Notes: generated by a model not told the origin, from the letters alone. A DNA stretch of 64,000 bases from Phycisphaerae bacterium (GCA_012729015.1 JAAYDY010000088.1:1-64000); one strand, 5' to 3'. Shown: positions 54,695 through 62,987, counted from the first letter of the stretch. Numbers and translations are program-made.

Positions 54695-55072
54695 ATGAGC
54701 AACGACTGCCCATTGCCGGACCATGACGACGAGCTGGTCGTCTGCGACGGCACCCAGGAGGAGTTCCGCCGCATCGCCGGCCTGATTGCCCGGGCGGCCA
54801 TGGCCGACGGCAGCGGCGTGAGAATCGTTTCGGCCGAGGCGGCCGAGCGCATCCTTGACCGGGCCGTGGAGGGGTTGTGCCGCAGCCATTCGGCGGCGAG
54901 CGGCGACGGGCTCTATCGCCGCGTGATTCGCATGGTGGAGCGGTCTCTGATCCGCAGCACGCTCCAGCGCAGCGGAGGGTGCCAGCTCAAGGCGGCCCGC
55001 ATCCTGGGCATCAACCGCAACACGTTGCGGGGCAAGATGCAGCAGTTGGGCGTGCGAAGCATCGGCGGATGA
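54695..55072 (+). CDS. Stand-alone Fis-type helix-turn-helix protein (NtrC output-domain-like)
   Basis: A 125-residue protein. The last about 45 residues (RSLIRSTLQRSGGCQLKAAR cut short, then ILGINRNTLRGKMQQLGV) closely resemble the Fis-type DNA-binding end of NtrC, which binds nitrogen-responsive enhancers. The receiver and sigma54-activating AAA+ domains are missing. The N-terminal about 75 residues are acidic and unrecognised (EFRRIAGLIARAAMADGSG, VSAEAAERILDRAV). The start at 54695 is the second ATG in frame; the first, at 54665, lies inside the terminator stem. Ribosome site poor. It sits between glnA and the glutamate synthase genes, so a role in nitrogen control is inferred. Confidence 0.75.
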   Translation: MSNDCPLPDHDDELVVCDGTQEEFRRIAGLIARAAMADGSGVRIVSAEAAERILDRAVEGLCRSHSAASGDGLYRRVIRMVERSLIRSTLQRSGGCQLKAARILGINRNTLRGKMQQLGVRSIGG

Positions 55073-55152
55073 TCGGCCGTTGCCGGTGACCGCAGCTTGT
55101 CGAGGAGGCGCCCGTCCACGGACCACGGCGCCGGAGGGCTTGCCCAACCTCC

Positions 55153-55158
55153 TATAAT
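55153..55158 (+). promoter_or_regulatory. -10 element before the glutamate synthase operon
   Basis: TATAAT 30 nt before the ATG at 55189, with no good -35 at the right spacing. Confidence 0.4.
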
Positions 55159-55188
55159 TCCTGAGCCGGGAGCAGATCGAGGTGGACT

Positions 55189-56319
55189 ATGCAGGACGTC
55201 TGGCGAGAGGATCGCCACCGCAAGTGGATTCGCGACGAGAAGGACTCGTCGGGCTGCGCCATCAGCGGCTTCATCCATGAGGACGGCCGCCGCGAGAGCG
55301 GCGACGCCATCATCCGCAGCATCGAGAGCATGCACGACCGCGGCAACGGCCTCGGCGGCGGTTTCGCGGCCTATGGCATCTACCCGCAGTTCGCCGAGCA
55401 CTATTGCCTGCACCTGATGTACGACACGCCGCAGGCCCAGCAGGTGACCGAGGAGTTCATCGCCGCGAGCTTCGACGTGGCCCACAGCGAGCCGATCCCC
55501 ACGAGGACGCTCGAGGTGATCCGGCGCCGGCCGCTTCTGTGGCGGTGCTTTGTCACGCTGAAGGCGGAGGTGCGCGACCGACACTACGACCTGACGGACG
55601 ACGATATTGTCGCCATGCAGGTCATGCACATCAACCGCGCAATCGACGGGGCTTTCGTCTTTTCCAGCGGCCGCAACATGGGCTGCTTCAAAGGCGTGGG
55701 CTACCCGGAGGACATCGGGCGGTTCTTCCGCCTGGAGGAGTACGAGGCGTACATGTGGACGGCCCACGCGCGGTTCCCGACCAACACCACCGGCTGGTGG
55801 GGCGGGGCCCATCCGTTCGGCCTCCTCGACTGGGCCGTCGTCCACAACGGCGAGGTCTCCAGCTACGGCATCAACCGCCGCTACCTGGCAAACTTCGGCT
55901 ACCATTGCACGATGCACACCGACACAGAGGTGATCGCGTACCTGTTCGACCTGCTGATCCGCAAGCACGCGCTGCCGATCGAGGTGGCGTGTCTGGCCAT
56001 GGCCCCGCCGCTGTGGAGCGAGATCGAGCGGATGCCGGACGAGCAGCGGGACCTCGTCTCGATGCTCCGGGCGGTCTACGGCGGCGCGCTGCTCAATGGC
56101 CCGTTCAGCGTCGTCGTTACGTTCACCGGCGGCATGATCGGGTTCAACGACCGCATCAAGTTGCGGCCGATGGTGGCGGCCCGGAAGAACCATACGCTGT
56201 ACGTCGCCAGCGAAGAGGCGGCCATCCGGCTCATCTGCGACGATCCGCAACAGATCTGGCACCCGCGCGGCGGCGAACCCGTCATCGGACGGCTGCGCCA
56301 GGAGGTGGCCCTTGCGTAA
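55189..56319 (+). CDS. Glutamate synthase, class II glutamine amidotransferase subunit
   Basis: A 376-residue protein that releases ammonia from glutamine for glutamate synthesis. The Ntn-type nucleophile is Cys23 in SSGCAISGFI, after a 22-residue N-terminal extension that is found in the separate (archaeal-type) subunits and may be cut off. Other landmarks: MHDRGNGLGGGFAAYGIYP, ARFPTNTTGWWGGAHPFG, VVHNGEVSSYG, HTDTEVIAYLFD. In ordinary bacteria this is the first domain of GltB; here it is a free subunit. GAGGTGG precedes the ATG. The stop overlaps the next gene. Confidence 0.9.
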   Translation: MQDVWREDRHRKWIRDEKDSSGCAISGFIHEDGRRESGDAIIRSIESMHDRGNGLGGGFAAYGIYPQFAEHYCLHLMYDTPQAQQVTEEFIAASFDVAHSEPIPTRTLEVIRRRPLLWRCFVTLKAEVRDRHYDLTDDDIVAMQVMHINRAIDGAFVFSSGRNMGCFKGVGYPEDIGRFFRLEEYEAYMWTAHARFPTNTTGWWGGAHPFGLLDWAVVHNGEVSSYGINRRYLANFGYHCTMHTDTEVIAYLFDLLIRKHALPIEVACLAMAPPLWSEIERMPDEQRDLVSMLRAVYGGALLNGPFSVVVTFTGGMIGFNDRIKLRPMVAARKNHTLYVASEEAAIRLICDDPQQIWHPRGGEPVIGRLRQEVALA

Positions 56320-57829
56320 GTGGCTCGTGGAACCCGATTTTCTGGTCGAGCGCGACCTGGACCGTTGCATCAACTGCCAGGTCTGCGTCCGCCAGTGCGC
56401 CAACGACGTGCACTACTACGACGAGGAAGGCGAACTGGTGGCCAGCGACAGCGAGCACTGCGTCGGCTGTCACCGCTGCGCGACGCTCTGCCCGACCAAG
56501 GCCATCAGCATTCAGGAGGCGCCGCTACAGTTCAGGCCCAACGGCAACTGGACGGCCGAACGCATCCGCGCCGTGTACAAGCAGGCCGAAGGCGGCGGCA
56601 TCCTCCTGACGGCCATGGGCAACGACCGGCCGCTGCCGGTCCTGTGGGACAGCCTCCTGCTGAACGCCAGCCAGGTGACCAACCCGTCCATCGACCCGTT
56701 GCGGGAACCGATGGAACTGGTGACGTTCCTCGGACGCAAGCCCGACCGCGTGAAGGTCTCCGCGGCGGCCGACGGCCACGTCCGGCTCGAGACGCAGCTC
56801 GGCCCGCAGCTTCGCCTCCAGACGCCGATCATGTTCTCGGCCATGAGCTACGGGTCGATCAGCTACAACGCGTCGTTGTCGCTGGCGCGCGCGGCTCGCG
56901 AGGCCGGCACGTTCGCCAACTCCGGCGAGGGCGGCCTGCATCGCGACTTCCGTCCCTACGCCGACAACATGATCGTGCAGGTGGCCTCGGGCCGTTTCGG
57001 CGTCGACGTGGACTACCTGAACCTGGCCGCGGCCGTGGAGATCAAGATCGGCCAGGGCGCCAAGCCGGGCATCGGCGGGCACCTGCCGGCCGAGAAAGTC
57101 GACGCCGAGATCAGCGCCACGCGCATGATTCCCGAGCGGACCGACGCGCTGAGCCCCGCGCCGCACCACGACATCTACTCGATCGAGGACCTGCGGCAAC
57201 TGATCTTCGCCCTGAAGGAGGCCACGCGGTATGGCAAGCCCGTGGGCGTGAAGATCAGCGCCGTGCATAACGTGGCGGCCATCGCCTCGGGGTGCGTGCG
57301 GGCCGGGGCCGACTTCGTGAGCATCGACGGCGTGCGAGGCGGCACCGGAGCCGCGCCCACGGTGATCCGCGACCACGTGGGCATCCCGATCGAGCTGGCC
57401 CTGGCGGCCGTGGACTCGCGACTGCGCGAGGAAGGCATCCGCAACCAGGCGTCCATCGTCGCCGCCGGAAGCTTCCGCAGCTCGGGCGACGTCATCAAGG
57501 CCATTGCCCTCGGCGCCGACGCCGTCTACATCGGCACGGCCGCCCTCGTGGCCATGGGCTGCCACCTCTGCCAGCGGTGCTATACCGGCAAGTGCAACTG
57601 GGGCATCGCGACGCAGGACCCCACGCTGACGAAGCGGCTGAACCCGGACGTGGGCACGCGGCGGCTGACGAACCTGCTTCGCGGCTGGTCGCTGGAGATC
57701 AAGGAGATGCTCGGCGGCATGGGCATCAACGCCATCGAAAGCCTTCGCGGCAACCGCGAGCACTTGCGCGGCGTCGGCCTGGGCGACCGCGAGCTGAATA
57801 TCCTCGGCATCAAGGCCGCGGGGGAGTGA
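56312..57829 (+). CDS. Glutamate synthase FMN core with N-terminal ferredoxin domain
   Basis: A 505-residue protein starting at TTG 56312, overlapping the previous gene and preceded by GGAGG. Residues 19-60 bind two 4Fe-4S clusters (C19, 22, 25, 29 and C50, 53, 56, 60). Residues about 150-480 are the FMN/2-oxoglutarate barrel of GltB: FSAMSYGSISYNASLSLARA, GEGGLHRD, KIGQGAKPGIGGHLPAEKV, DGVRGGTGAAPT. CHLCQRCYTGKCNWGIATQD carries the 3Fe-4S-type cysteines. It makes two glutamates from 2-oxoglutarate and ammonia using electrons from the ferredoxin parts. This is the domain order of the archaeal-type enzyme. Confidence 0.92.
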   Translation: MRKWLVEPDFLVERDLDRCINCQVCVRQCANDVHYYDEEGELVASDSEHCVGCHRCATLCPTKAISIQEAPLQFRPNGNWTAERIRAVYKQAEGGGILLTAMGNDRPLPVLWDSLLLNASQVTNPSIDPLREPMELVTFLGRKPDRVKVSAAADGHVRLETQLGPQLRLQTPIMFSAMSYGSISYNASLSLARAAREAGTFANSGEGGLHRDFRPYADNMIVQVASGRFGVDVDYLNLAAAVEIKIGQGAKPGIGGHLPAEKVDAEISATRMIPERTDALSPAPHHDIYSIEDLRQLIFALKEATRYGKPVGVKISAVHNVAAIASGCVRAGADFVSIDGVRGGTGAAPTVIRDHVGIPIELALAAVDSRLREEGIRNQASIVAAGSFRSSGDVIKAIALGADAVYIGTAALVAMGCHLCQRCYTGKCNWGIATQDPTLTKRLNPDVGTRRLTNLLRGWSLEIKEMLGGMGINAIESLRGNREHLRGVGLGDRELNILGIKAAGE

Positions 57830-57833
57830 GCCA

Positions 57834-58277
57834 GTGAAACGCATTTTCGCCAAAGAACATCTCTGTATCGGCTGCCGGCTGTGCGAGGTCCATTGCCTGG
57901 TCCAGCACTCGAAGTCGAAGCGCATCATCACGGCCATGACGCGCGAGAAGAGCCACATCACGCCGCGCGTCCGCGTCCAGGAGTCGGGGCAGGTGACCTT
58001 CGCGCTGCAATGCCGCCACTGCGAGCGGCCGCGGTGCCTGGAGGCCTGCATGACCGGCGCCATCACGCGCGACCCGAAGACGGGCATCATCCTGCACGAC
58101 GCCGACAAGTGCGTCGGGTGCTGGATGTGTCTGATGAGCTGCCCGGTGGGGGCCATCCAGCGCGGCCGCGAGGGCCACGTCGCCAGCAAGTGCGACCTGT
58201 GCCAGGGCCTCGACGTGCCGGCCTGCGTCGAGAACTGTCCGAACGAAGCACTCGTGTTCGAGGAGCGATCAAGGTGA
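57834..58277 (+). CDS. Four-cluster ferredoxin subunit of glutamate synthase
   Basis: A 147-residue protein starting at GTG 57834. Cysteine motifs: CIGCRLCEVHC, CRHCERPRCLEAC, CVGCWMCLMSCP and CDLCQGLDVPACVENCP, enough for four 4Fe-4S clusters, like the electron-transfer subunits of HycB/DmsB type. In this operon it should carry electrons between the FAD protein and the FMN core. The stop codon overlaps the GTG of the next gene. Confidence 0.88.
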   Translation: MKRIFAKEHLCIGCRLCEVHCLVQHSKSKRIITAMTREKSHITPRVRVQESGQVTFALQCRHCERPRCLEACMTGAITRDPKTGIILHDADKCVGCWMCLMSCPVGAIQRGREGHVASKCDLCQGLDVPACVENCPNEALVFEERSR

Positions 58278-59563
58278 ATTACCTGATAGTCGGCAACTCT
58301 GCGGCCGCCGTCGGCGCGATCGAGGCCATCCGGGCCGCCGATCACGACGGGCGCATTACGCTGCTGGCCGCCGAGCCGGATCACACGTACTCGCGGCCGC
58401 TGATCTCGTACCTGCTCGCCGGCAAGGTCGCCGGCGAACGCATGAGCTACCGTCCGGCGGACTTCTACGAGGCGCACGGCGTCGAGGCGCACCTCGGCGA
58501 AGAGGTCGCACGCGTCGATCCGGCGGCGCGGGCCGTGACCACCGCGGCGGGCCACCGCTTCGAGTACGACCGCCTGCTGCTGGCCACCGGCGGCAAGCCG
58601 TTCGTGCCGCCCATCGCCGGCCTCGACACCGGCGGCGTCTTCACGTTCACCCAGTGGGACGACGTGCGGCGGATCGAGTCGCACCTGGCCGAGCACGCCG
58701 TGCGCGACGCCGTGGTCCTGGGCGGCGGCATGATCGGCCTGAAGGCCGCCGAGGCCCTGATGGCCCGCGGCCTGAAGGTGACCATCGTCGAACTGGCCGA
58801 CCGGCTCCTCAGCACGACGCTCGATGCCGAGGCCGGGGCGATCCTGGTCGAGGCCCTGCGCTGTCGTGACGCCGCCGTCTGCCTTCAGACCACGGTGGAC
58901 CGAGTGCTCTCGCGCGGCGGCATGATCCAGGGCGTCCACCTGACCAACGATTTCGAGATCTACTGCCAGATGCTTGTGGTGGCCATCGGCGTCGTGCCGA
59001 ACGTGGCCTTCCTGGCCGGCAGCGGCATTGCGACGCGCCGCGGCATCGTCGTGGACGAGCGGATGCGGACCAGCGCCGAGGACGTCTATGCGGCGGGCGA
59101 CGTGGTGGAGGCCGACGACGTGCTGCTGGGCGAGAAGCGGCCGATCCCGATTCTGCCGCTGGCGTACAGGCAGGGCTTCGTCGCGGGCCGCAACATGGCC
59201 GGCCTGGACGAGTGCTACCACGGCGGCATGGCCATGAACAGCATCGAAATCTGCGACGTGCCGACCATCTCCATCGGCCGCACGACCGTCTGCGACAACT
59301 GCTCCGACGAGGGATGCGAGGTGCTGGTGCGTCGCGACGCGAAGCAGGGCATCTACAAGAAGGTCGTGCTCCGCGAGGGCCGGATGGTGGGTGTGATCCT
59401 GGTGGGCGAGATCGACAATGCGGGCATCTTCGCGGGGCTGATCGAACGGCAACTGAACGTCGAGGCCCTGAAGCCGCTGCTGTTGTCGAGCGAGTTCGGG
59501 CTGTTGTCGCTCGACAGCGAGTACCGCAAGCACATGGTCAGTGGACCGGGGATCGAGGTATGA
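58274..59563 (+). CDS. FAD/NAD(P)-dependent oxidoreductase of the glutamate synthase operon
   Basis: A 429-residue flavoprotein starting at GTG 58274 (GTGA overlap, GAGGAG upstream). The N-terminal FAD fold is YLIVGNSAAAVGAIEAIRAA; RPLISYLLAGK follows. The NAD(P) fold is AVVLGGGMIGLKAAEALMARG, and VYAAGDVVEADDVL is the second FAD motif. It resembles the NirB/rubredoxin-reductase family. The last about 100 residues hold CDNCSDEGCEVL. It likely replaces GltD as the electron entry point for the synthase. It is translationally coupled on both sides. Confidence 0.88.
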   Translation: MNYLIVGNSAAAVGAIEAIRAADHDGRITLLAAEPDHTYSRPLISYLLAGKVAGERMSYRPADFYEAHGVEAHLGEEVARVDPAARAVTTAAGHRFEYDRLLLATGGKPFVPPIAGLDTGGVFTFTQWDDVRRIESHLAEHAVRDAVVLGGGMIGLKAAEALMARGLKVTIVELADRLLSTTLDAEAGAILVEALRCRDAAVCLQTTVDRVLSRGGMIQGVHLTNDFEIYCQMLVVAIGVVPNVAFLAGSGIATRRGIVVDERMRTSAEDVYAAGDVVEADDVLLGEKRPIPILPLAYRQGFVAGRNMAGLDECYHGGMAMNSIEICDVPTISIGRTTVCDNCSDEGCEVLVRRDAKQGIYKKVVLREGRMVGVILVGEIDNAGIFAGLIERQLNVEALKPLLLSSEFGLLSLDSEYRKHMVSGPGIEV

Positions 59564-60321
59564 CGACGACAGCACAGGCCGGATGCGTGACGCTCTCGGC
59601 GCGCGGCAAGGTCTATCGGGAACTGAACGAGGAGATTCGCCGGGCCTTCGACGGCGGCGCCGCGTGCGTTGAGTTGCACGACGTGATCGGGCACCGGTAC
59701 ATCGGTTGCGGCCTGTCGGGCTCGGGACGGATCGTGGTGCACGGCACGCCGGGCAACGACATGGCGGCGTTCATGGACGGCCCAGAGATCGTGGTCCACG
59801 GCAATGGGCAGGACGCCATCGCCAACACGATGAACCGCGGCCGCGTCGTCATCCACGGCGAGGCCGGCGACGTGCTGGGCCACTCGATGCGCGGCGGGAC
59901 GATCCTGGTGCGCGGCAGCGTGGGGTACCGGGCCGGCATCCACATGAAGAGTTTCCGCGACAAGCGGGCCGAGGTCGTCATCGGCGGCGCGGCCGGCGAC
60001 TACCTCGGCGAGTACATGGCCGGCGGCCTGATGATCGTGCTGGGCCTGGGGCGCCTGCCCGGCCAGCCCATCAGCGGCATCTACACGGCCACCGGGATGC
60101 ACGGTGGCAAGATGATCCTCGGCGACGACATCGAGGAGTACCGCCTCGGCCGCGAGGTCGGCAAGAGCGACCTGGACACCGCGGACCGCGACGAGTTGCA
60201 GCGCTTCGTCGAGCAGTATGTGGCGGCCTTCGGCGGCCGGGTCGAGGACATTCTGAACCGGCACTTCGTCAAGTTGCTCCCTGTGTCGCGGCGGCCCTAC
60301 GGACGCATCTACGTCTACTGA
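59560..60321 (+). CDS. Glutamate synthase GXGXG (alpha C-terminal) subunit
   Basis: A 253-residue protein overlapping the previous gene by ATGA. It consists of a right-handed beta-helix with recurring G-X-X-G-X-X-X-G turns (YIGCGLSGSGRIVVHG, GPEIVVHGNGQDAIANT, RGRVVIHGEAGDVLGHSM, GGTILVRGSVGYRAGIHM), the structural C-terminal domain of GltB as a free subunit. C-terminal residues about 200-253 are helical. It scaffolds the complex and lines the ammonia tunnel. It is the last gene of the five-gene operon. Confidence 0.92.
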   Translation: MTTTAQAGCVTLSARGKVYRELNEEIRRAFDGGAACVELHDVIGHRYIGCGLSGSGRIVVHGTPGNDMAAFMDGPEIVVHGNGQDAIANTMNRGRVVIHGEAGDVLGHSMRGGTILVRGSVGYRAGIHMKSFRDKRAEVVIGGAAGDYLGEYMAGGLMIVLGLGRLPGQPISGIYTATGMHGGKMILGDDIEEYRLGREVGKSDLDTADRDELQRFVEQYVAAFGGRVEDILNRHFVKLLPVSRRPYGRIYVY

Positions 60322-60344
60322 GTGTCGCGTGGCTGCATCAATGT

Positions 60345-60560
60345 GCTGTACCGTGGCACGGGCATCTTGCCCGTCAGTGGCAGGGGCGTCCTGCCCGTGC
60401 TCAGGCGTAGGGTGGGTCCACCGGACCCACGCGGGGCCTGCCGCGTCCAGTACCAGGGCCGCGTGGCGCCATTGCGAACGTTGTGACCTTTCTGCGTGGC
60501 TGCCCCTCGACAGTGCTCGGGAACTACGTCAAGCAGCCACCCTACGGGCTGAGTGTCGCG
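60345..60560. repeat. Dispersed palindromic repeats, copy I
   Basis: GTGGCACGGGCATCTTGCCCG (in parts), GTAGGGTGGGTCCACCGGAC, CCCACGCGGGGCC, and a split version of the TGGCTGC palindrome: CGTGGCTGC near 60492 and GCAGCCACCCTACGG near 60533, with CCCCTCGACAGTGCTCGGG inserted in the loop. There is no gene in 60322-60714. Confidence 0.65.
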
Positions 60561-60585
60561 GCGCGATCAGTTCCGTGTTGCGCTC

Positions 60586-60614
60586 TTGTGCTGTCGGAGC
60601 CGCGCGGCTACAAT
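60586..60614 (+). promoter_or_regulatory. Sigma70-like promoter for efp
   Basis: TTGTGC, 17 nt, TACAAT; leader about 93 nt. Confidence 0.6.
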
Positions 60615-60714
60615 ACGCCTCCTGGTTGCCGCGCGGCGGCTCCACGGTGGGAACCGTGTGGCAGCCGTGGCGAAGCGTTGTCAAGCGAACCGGTCTGAAG
60701 GCAGGGAGTTCCGA

Positions 60715-61275
60715 ATGGGTATCAAGGCAATTGATCTGCGTCGCGGCATGGCCGTGGAATTCAAGGACGGCATCTGGATCTGCGTTGCCAACGAGAAGGT
60801 GGCCAAGGGCAACTGGCGCAGCTCGCAGGTCATCCAGTTGAAGAACCTCCAGAGCGGCCAGCTCGTCAAGGACCGGTTCCGCACGGACGAGCTGTTCAAC
60901 GAAATCTACCTCGATCGCAAGGAGATGGAGTACCTGTACGCCAACGGTGACCACTTCGTCTTCATGGATCCGTCCACCTACGATCAGGTGGAAATCGGGT
61001 CCGACTTCATCGGCGACGCCGCCGTGTACCTGACGCCGAACCTTCACGTGCAGGTGTCGTTCGTCGAGGGCAAGGCCGTCACGTTCGACCTGCCCAACAC
61101 CGTCGAGCTGACCATTGCCGACACCCCGCCGCAGATTCAGGGTGCCACGGCCACGGCCCAGATGAAGGACGCCCTGTGCGAGGGTGGCGCGAAGATCAAG
61201 GTGCCTGCTTTCATCGTGAACGGCGAGGTCATCAAAGTGGACACCCGCACCGGCGAGTACCTGAGCCGGGCCTGA
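60715..61275 (+). CDS. efp: Elongation factor P
   Basis: A 186-residue protein, the standard length. EF-P relieves ribosome stalling at polyproline stretches. Domains: KOW-like (1-65), OB I (66-125) and OB II (126-186), ending VNGEVIKVDTRTGEYLSRA, the family's C-terminal signature. The loop that reaches the peptidyl-transferase centre reads EKVAKGNWRSS, without the PGKG/PGRG motif whose tip is modified in E. coli or Pseudomonas. AGGGAG lies upstream; the frame is open before the ATG. It has its own promoter and terminator. Confidence 0.95.
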   Translation: MGIKAIDLRRGMAVEFKDGIWICVANEKVAKGNWRSSQVIQLKNLQSGQLVKDRFRTDELFNEIYLDRKEMEYLYANGDHFVFMDPSTYDQVEIGSDFIGDAAVYLTPNLHVQVSFVEGKAVTFDLPNTVELTIADTPPQIQGATATAQMKDALCEGGAKIKVPAFIVNGEVIKVDTRTGEYLSRA

Positions 61276-61314
61276 GCGGGCGGTTCACACACCTGTCATC
61301 CTGGGAATGCTCAG

Positions 61315-61349
61315 CGGGGCGAGTCGGTGGACTCGCCCCGTTCTATTCT
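61315..61349 (+). terminator. Rho-independent terminator of efp
   Basis: An 11-bp perfect stem (CGGGGCGAGTC with its complement), GGTG loop, followed by TTCTATTCT. Confidence 0.8.
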
Positions 61350-61501
61350 GCGGCGACAGACAGGCCGACCGTGGTGCACGCCCCCGGTCGGCCCTTCATG
61401 GCCACGCCCCTGGACGGGCTCGGGATCCAGGACCAGCGGAGTCATGCCGCCCGCCACAATGTGTAGGATGAGACCCTCCGAGTGCGGTTGAGTCCCCGAC
61501 C

Positions 61502-62005
61502 TCACGGGACCGGCGACTTGACCAGGGCCGACTCGTAGTCCGCCACCCTGAGCGTCTTGCCTCTGGCAACGATGCGGTGACCTTCGGCCTCGAGTTTCTC
61601 CTGCTGCGTGCGGCCGTTGCCTGGATAGCGGGGATTGAGTTGGGCGCCCGTCTTGAGCACGCGCCACCACGGCGGCACGCGCTTGGCGCCCTCTCCGGCG
61701 GCTTCCTCGGCTGCATGGGCGATCAGCCATGCCATGATGCCGGTGGTCATCGGGCAGGCGACATCCACCTTGTGCATGCGACACAGCATGCCCCCGATCT
61801 GCTGCATGGTGATCAGCCGGCCGCGCGGCACGCGACAAATGATCTGTTCCACCTCATCGGGCGAGGGAACGACGAACATCTGCCCGGCCTTCTCGCAGAA
61901 CCACCGCTTGGGCAGGTCCGGCTTGGCCTTGGCGGCGGCCAGTTTCTGCCGCCAGCTCTTCCTGCCTCGGGCGGCTTTGTGCTTGGGGGGCTTCGCTGGC
62001 ACCAC
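61502..62005 (-). CDS. Alkyltransferase-like MGMT-family protein
   Basis: A 167-residue protein. I start at GTG 62005, nine bases after a strong AGGAGG; a longer frame begins at 62041. Residues 45-155 match the DNA-binding domain of O6-alkylguanine repair proteins (VEQIICRVPRGRLITMQQIG, GNGRTQQEKLEAEG). At the site where methyltransferases have PCHR it reads PPWWR (Trp113), so the acceptor cysteine is absent. Alkyltransferase-like proteins with Trp there bind damaged bases and recruit nucleotide excision repair. The N-terminal about 40 residues are basic and lysine-rich. Confidence 0.8.
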   Translation of the reverse strand: MVPAKPPKHKAARGRKSWRQKLAAAKAKPDLPKRWFCEKAGQMFVVPSPDEVEQIICRVPRGRLITMQQIGGMLCRMHKVDVACPMTTGIMAWLIAHAAEEAAGEGAKRVPPWWRVLKTGAQLNPRYPGNGRTQQEKLEAEGHRIVARGKTLRVADYESALVKSPVP

Positions 62006-62151
62006 CGTACAATTCCTCCTCTCCAATGGCTCCAGAGACATGCCGATGGCAGGATACTACGTGGCGGCCTCGCAGGCAACAAGAAAGCCGCGCGACCGGG
62101 GGCGGCCGCGCGGCTCTCGGAATCCTGACGGCACTGCCGCCTCGAACGGCA

Positions 62152-62967
62152 CTACTCCTTCTTGTCCGCCTTGTCGTCCTTGCCAGCCTTCTTGGCCAGA
62201 GGGTAGAACTTCACCCAGTCGATGAGGTATCTGGCGTCCTCCTTCGGCGGGCCCTTGATCCAGCTCGGCTTGGTCCACGCGTTGAAGAACATCTCGTGGC
62301 CGACATCCGGCGGTTCCTGGCCGGGCGGGCACTTCCAGGTGCGCAGCTCCTTGCCGTCGACGTGCCAGACGATCCGATCAGGCAGCAGGTCGATGCCCCA
62401 GACATGGAAATCGTCCGACGGATTGAACTCCAGCGGCACGTCTTCCACGAAGGCGTTCTTCACGCCGGGCACGTGGACCGCGAGGTGGACCTTGCCGGTC
62501 TTCTTGCCGAAGGTATAGGTCAGCAGCTCGATGTCCACCTCGTACTTGGTGCCGTCGTCGGCTGTTTCGGTGGCCATGTTCTCCCAGTCGTCGGTGAACA
62601 TGCTGTTGAGGACGCCGGGGACCGATGCCGCCTTCAGCCGCGCCACCCATCGGCCGTAGGGATAGTCCTTGGCCGTCTGCATCGAGCCGCCGCGGTACGG
62701 TTCGCCGGCCAGGACGGTCTGGACGAGGCATCCCTTGCCGTCGTCGGCGCAGCGGTCGGGCGACATCTCCGTGCCGTTCTGTTTCCAGGAGGCGACGCGC
62801 CAGTCTTTCTGGGTTTTGCTCCATCCGGTGTCGAAGTTGTCCTGAAATGCGGGCTCGTCGGCGAAGCGGGCGGTCTTCGGCCCGGTCTTTTCGGCGGCGG
62901 CCAGCAGGCTTGCGCCGGCCACGGCCACCACCGCCAGCGTCCACCATCGTTGCTGTCCCACGATCAT
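62152..62967 (-). CDS. Secreted GH16-family glycoside hydrolase
   Basis: A 271-residue protein, AAGGAG upstream; signal peptide 1-24 (AGASLLAAA). The GH16 jelly roll carries the catalytic E-X-D-X-E motif at 143-147 (E143, D145, E147). Other family segments are GRWVARLKAAS, FHVWGIDLLPDRIVWHVDG and MFFNAWTK. GH16 enzymes cut beta-1,3/1,4-glucans, agar, carrageenan or laminarin; which one is unknown. The C-terminal tail is lysine/aspartate-rich. It lies 20 nt after an AraC-type gene and is probably in its transcript. Confidence 0.9.
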   Translation of the reverse strand: MIVGQQRWWTLAVVAVAGASLLAAAEKTGPKTARFADEPAFQDNFDTGWSKTQKDWRVASWKQNGTEMSPDRCADDGKGCLVQTVLAGEPYRGGSMQTAKDYPYGRWVARLKAASVPGVLNSMFTDDWENMATETADDGTKYEVDIELLTYTFGKKTGKVHLAVHVPGVKNAFVEDVPLEFNPSDDFHVWGIDLLPDRIVWHVDGKELRTWKCPPGQEPPDVGHEMFFNAWTKPSWIKGPPKEDARYLIDWVKFYPLAKKAGKDDKADKKE

Positions 62968-62987
62968 ACCTGGTCTCCTTTCGAGTA

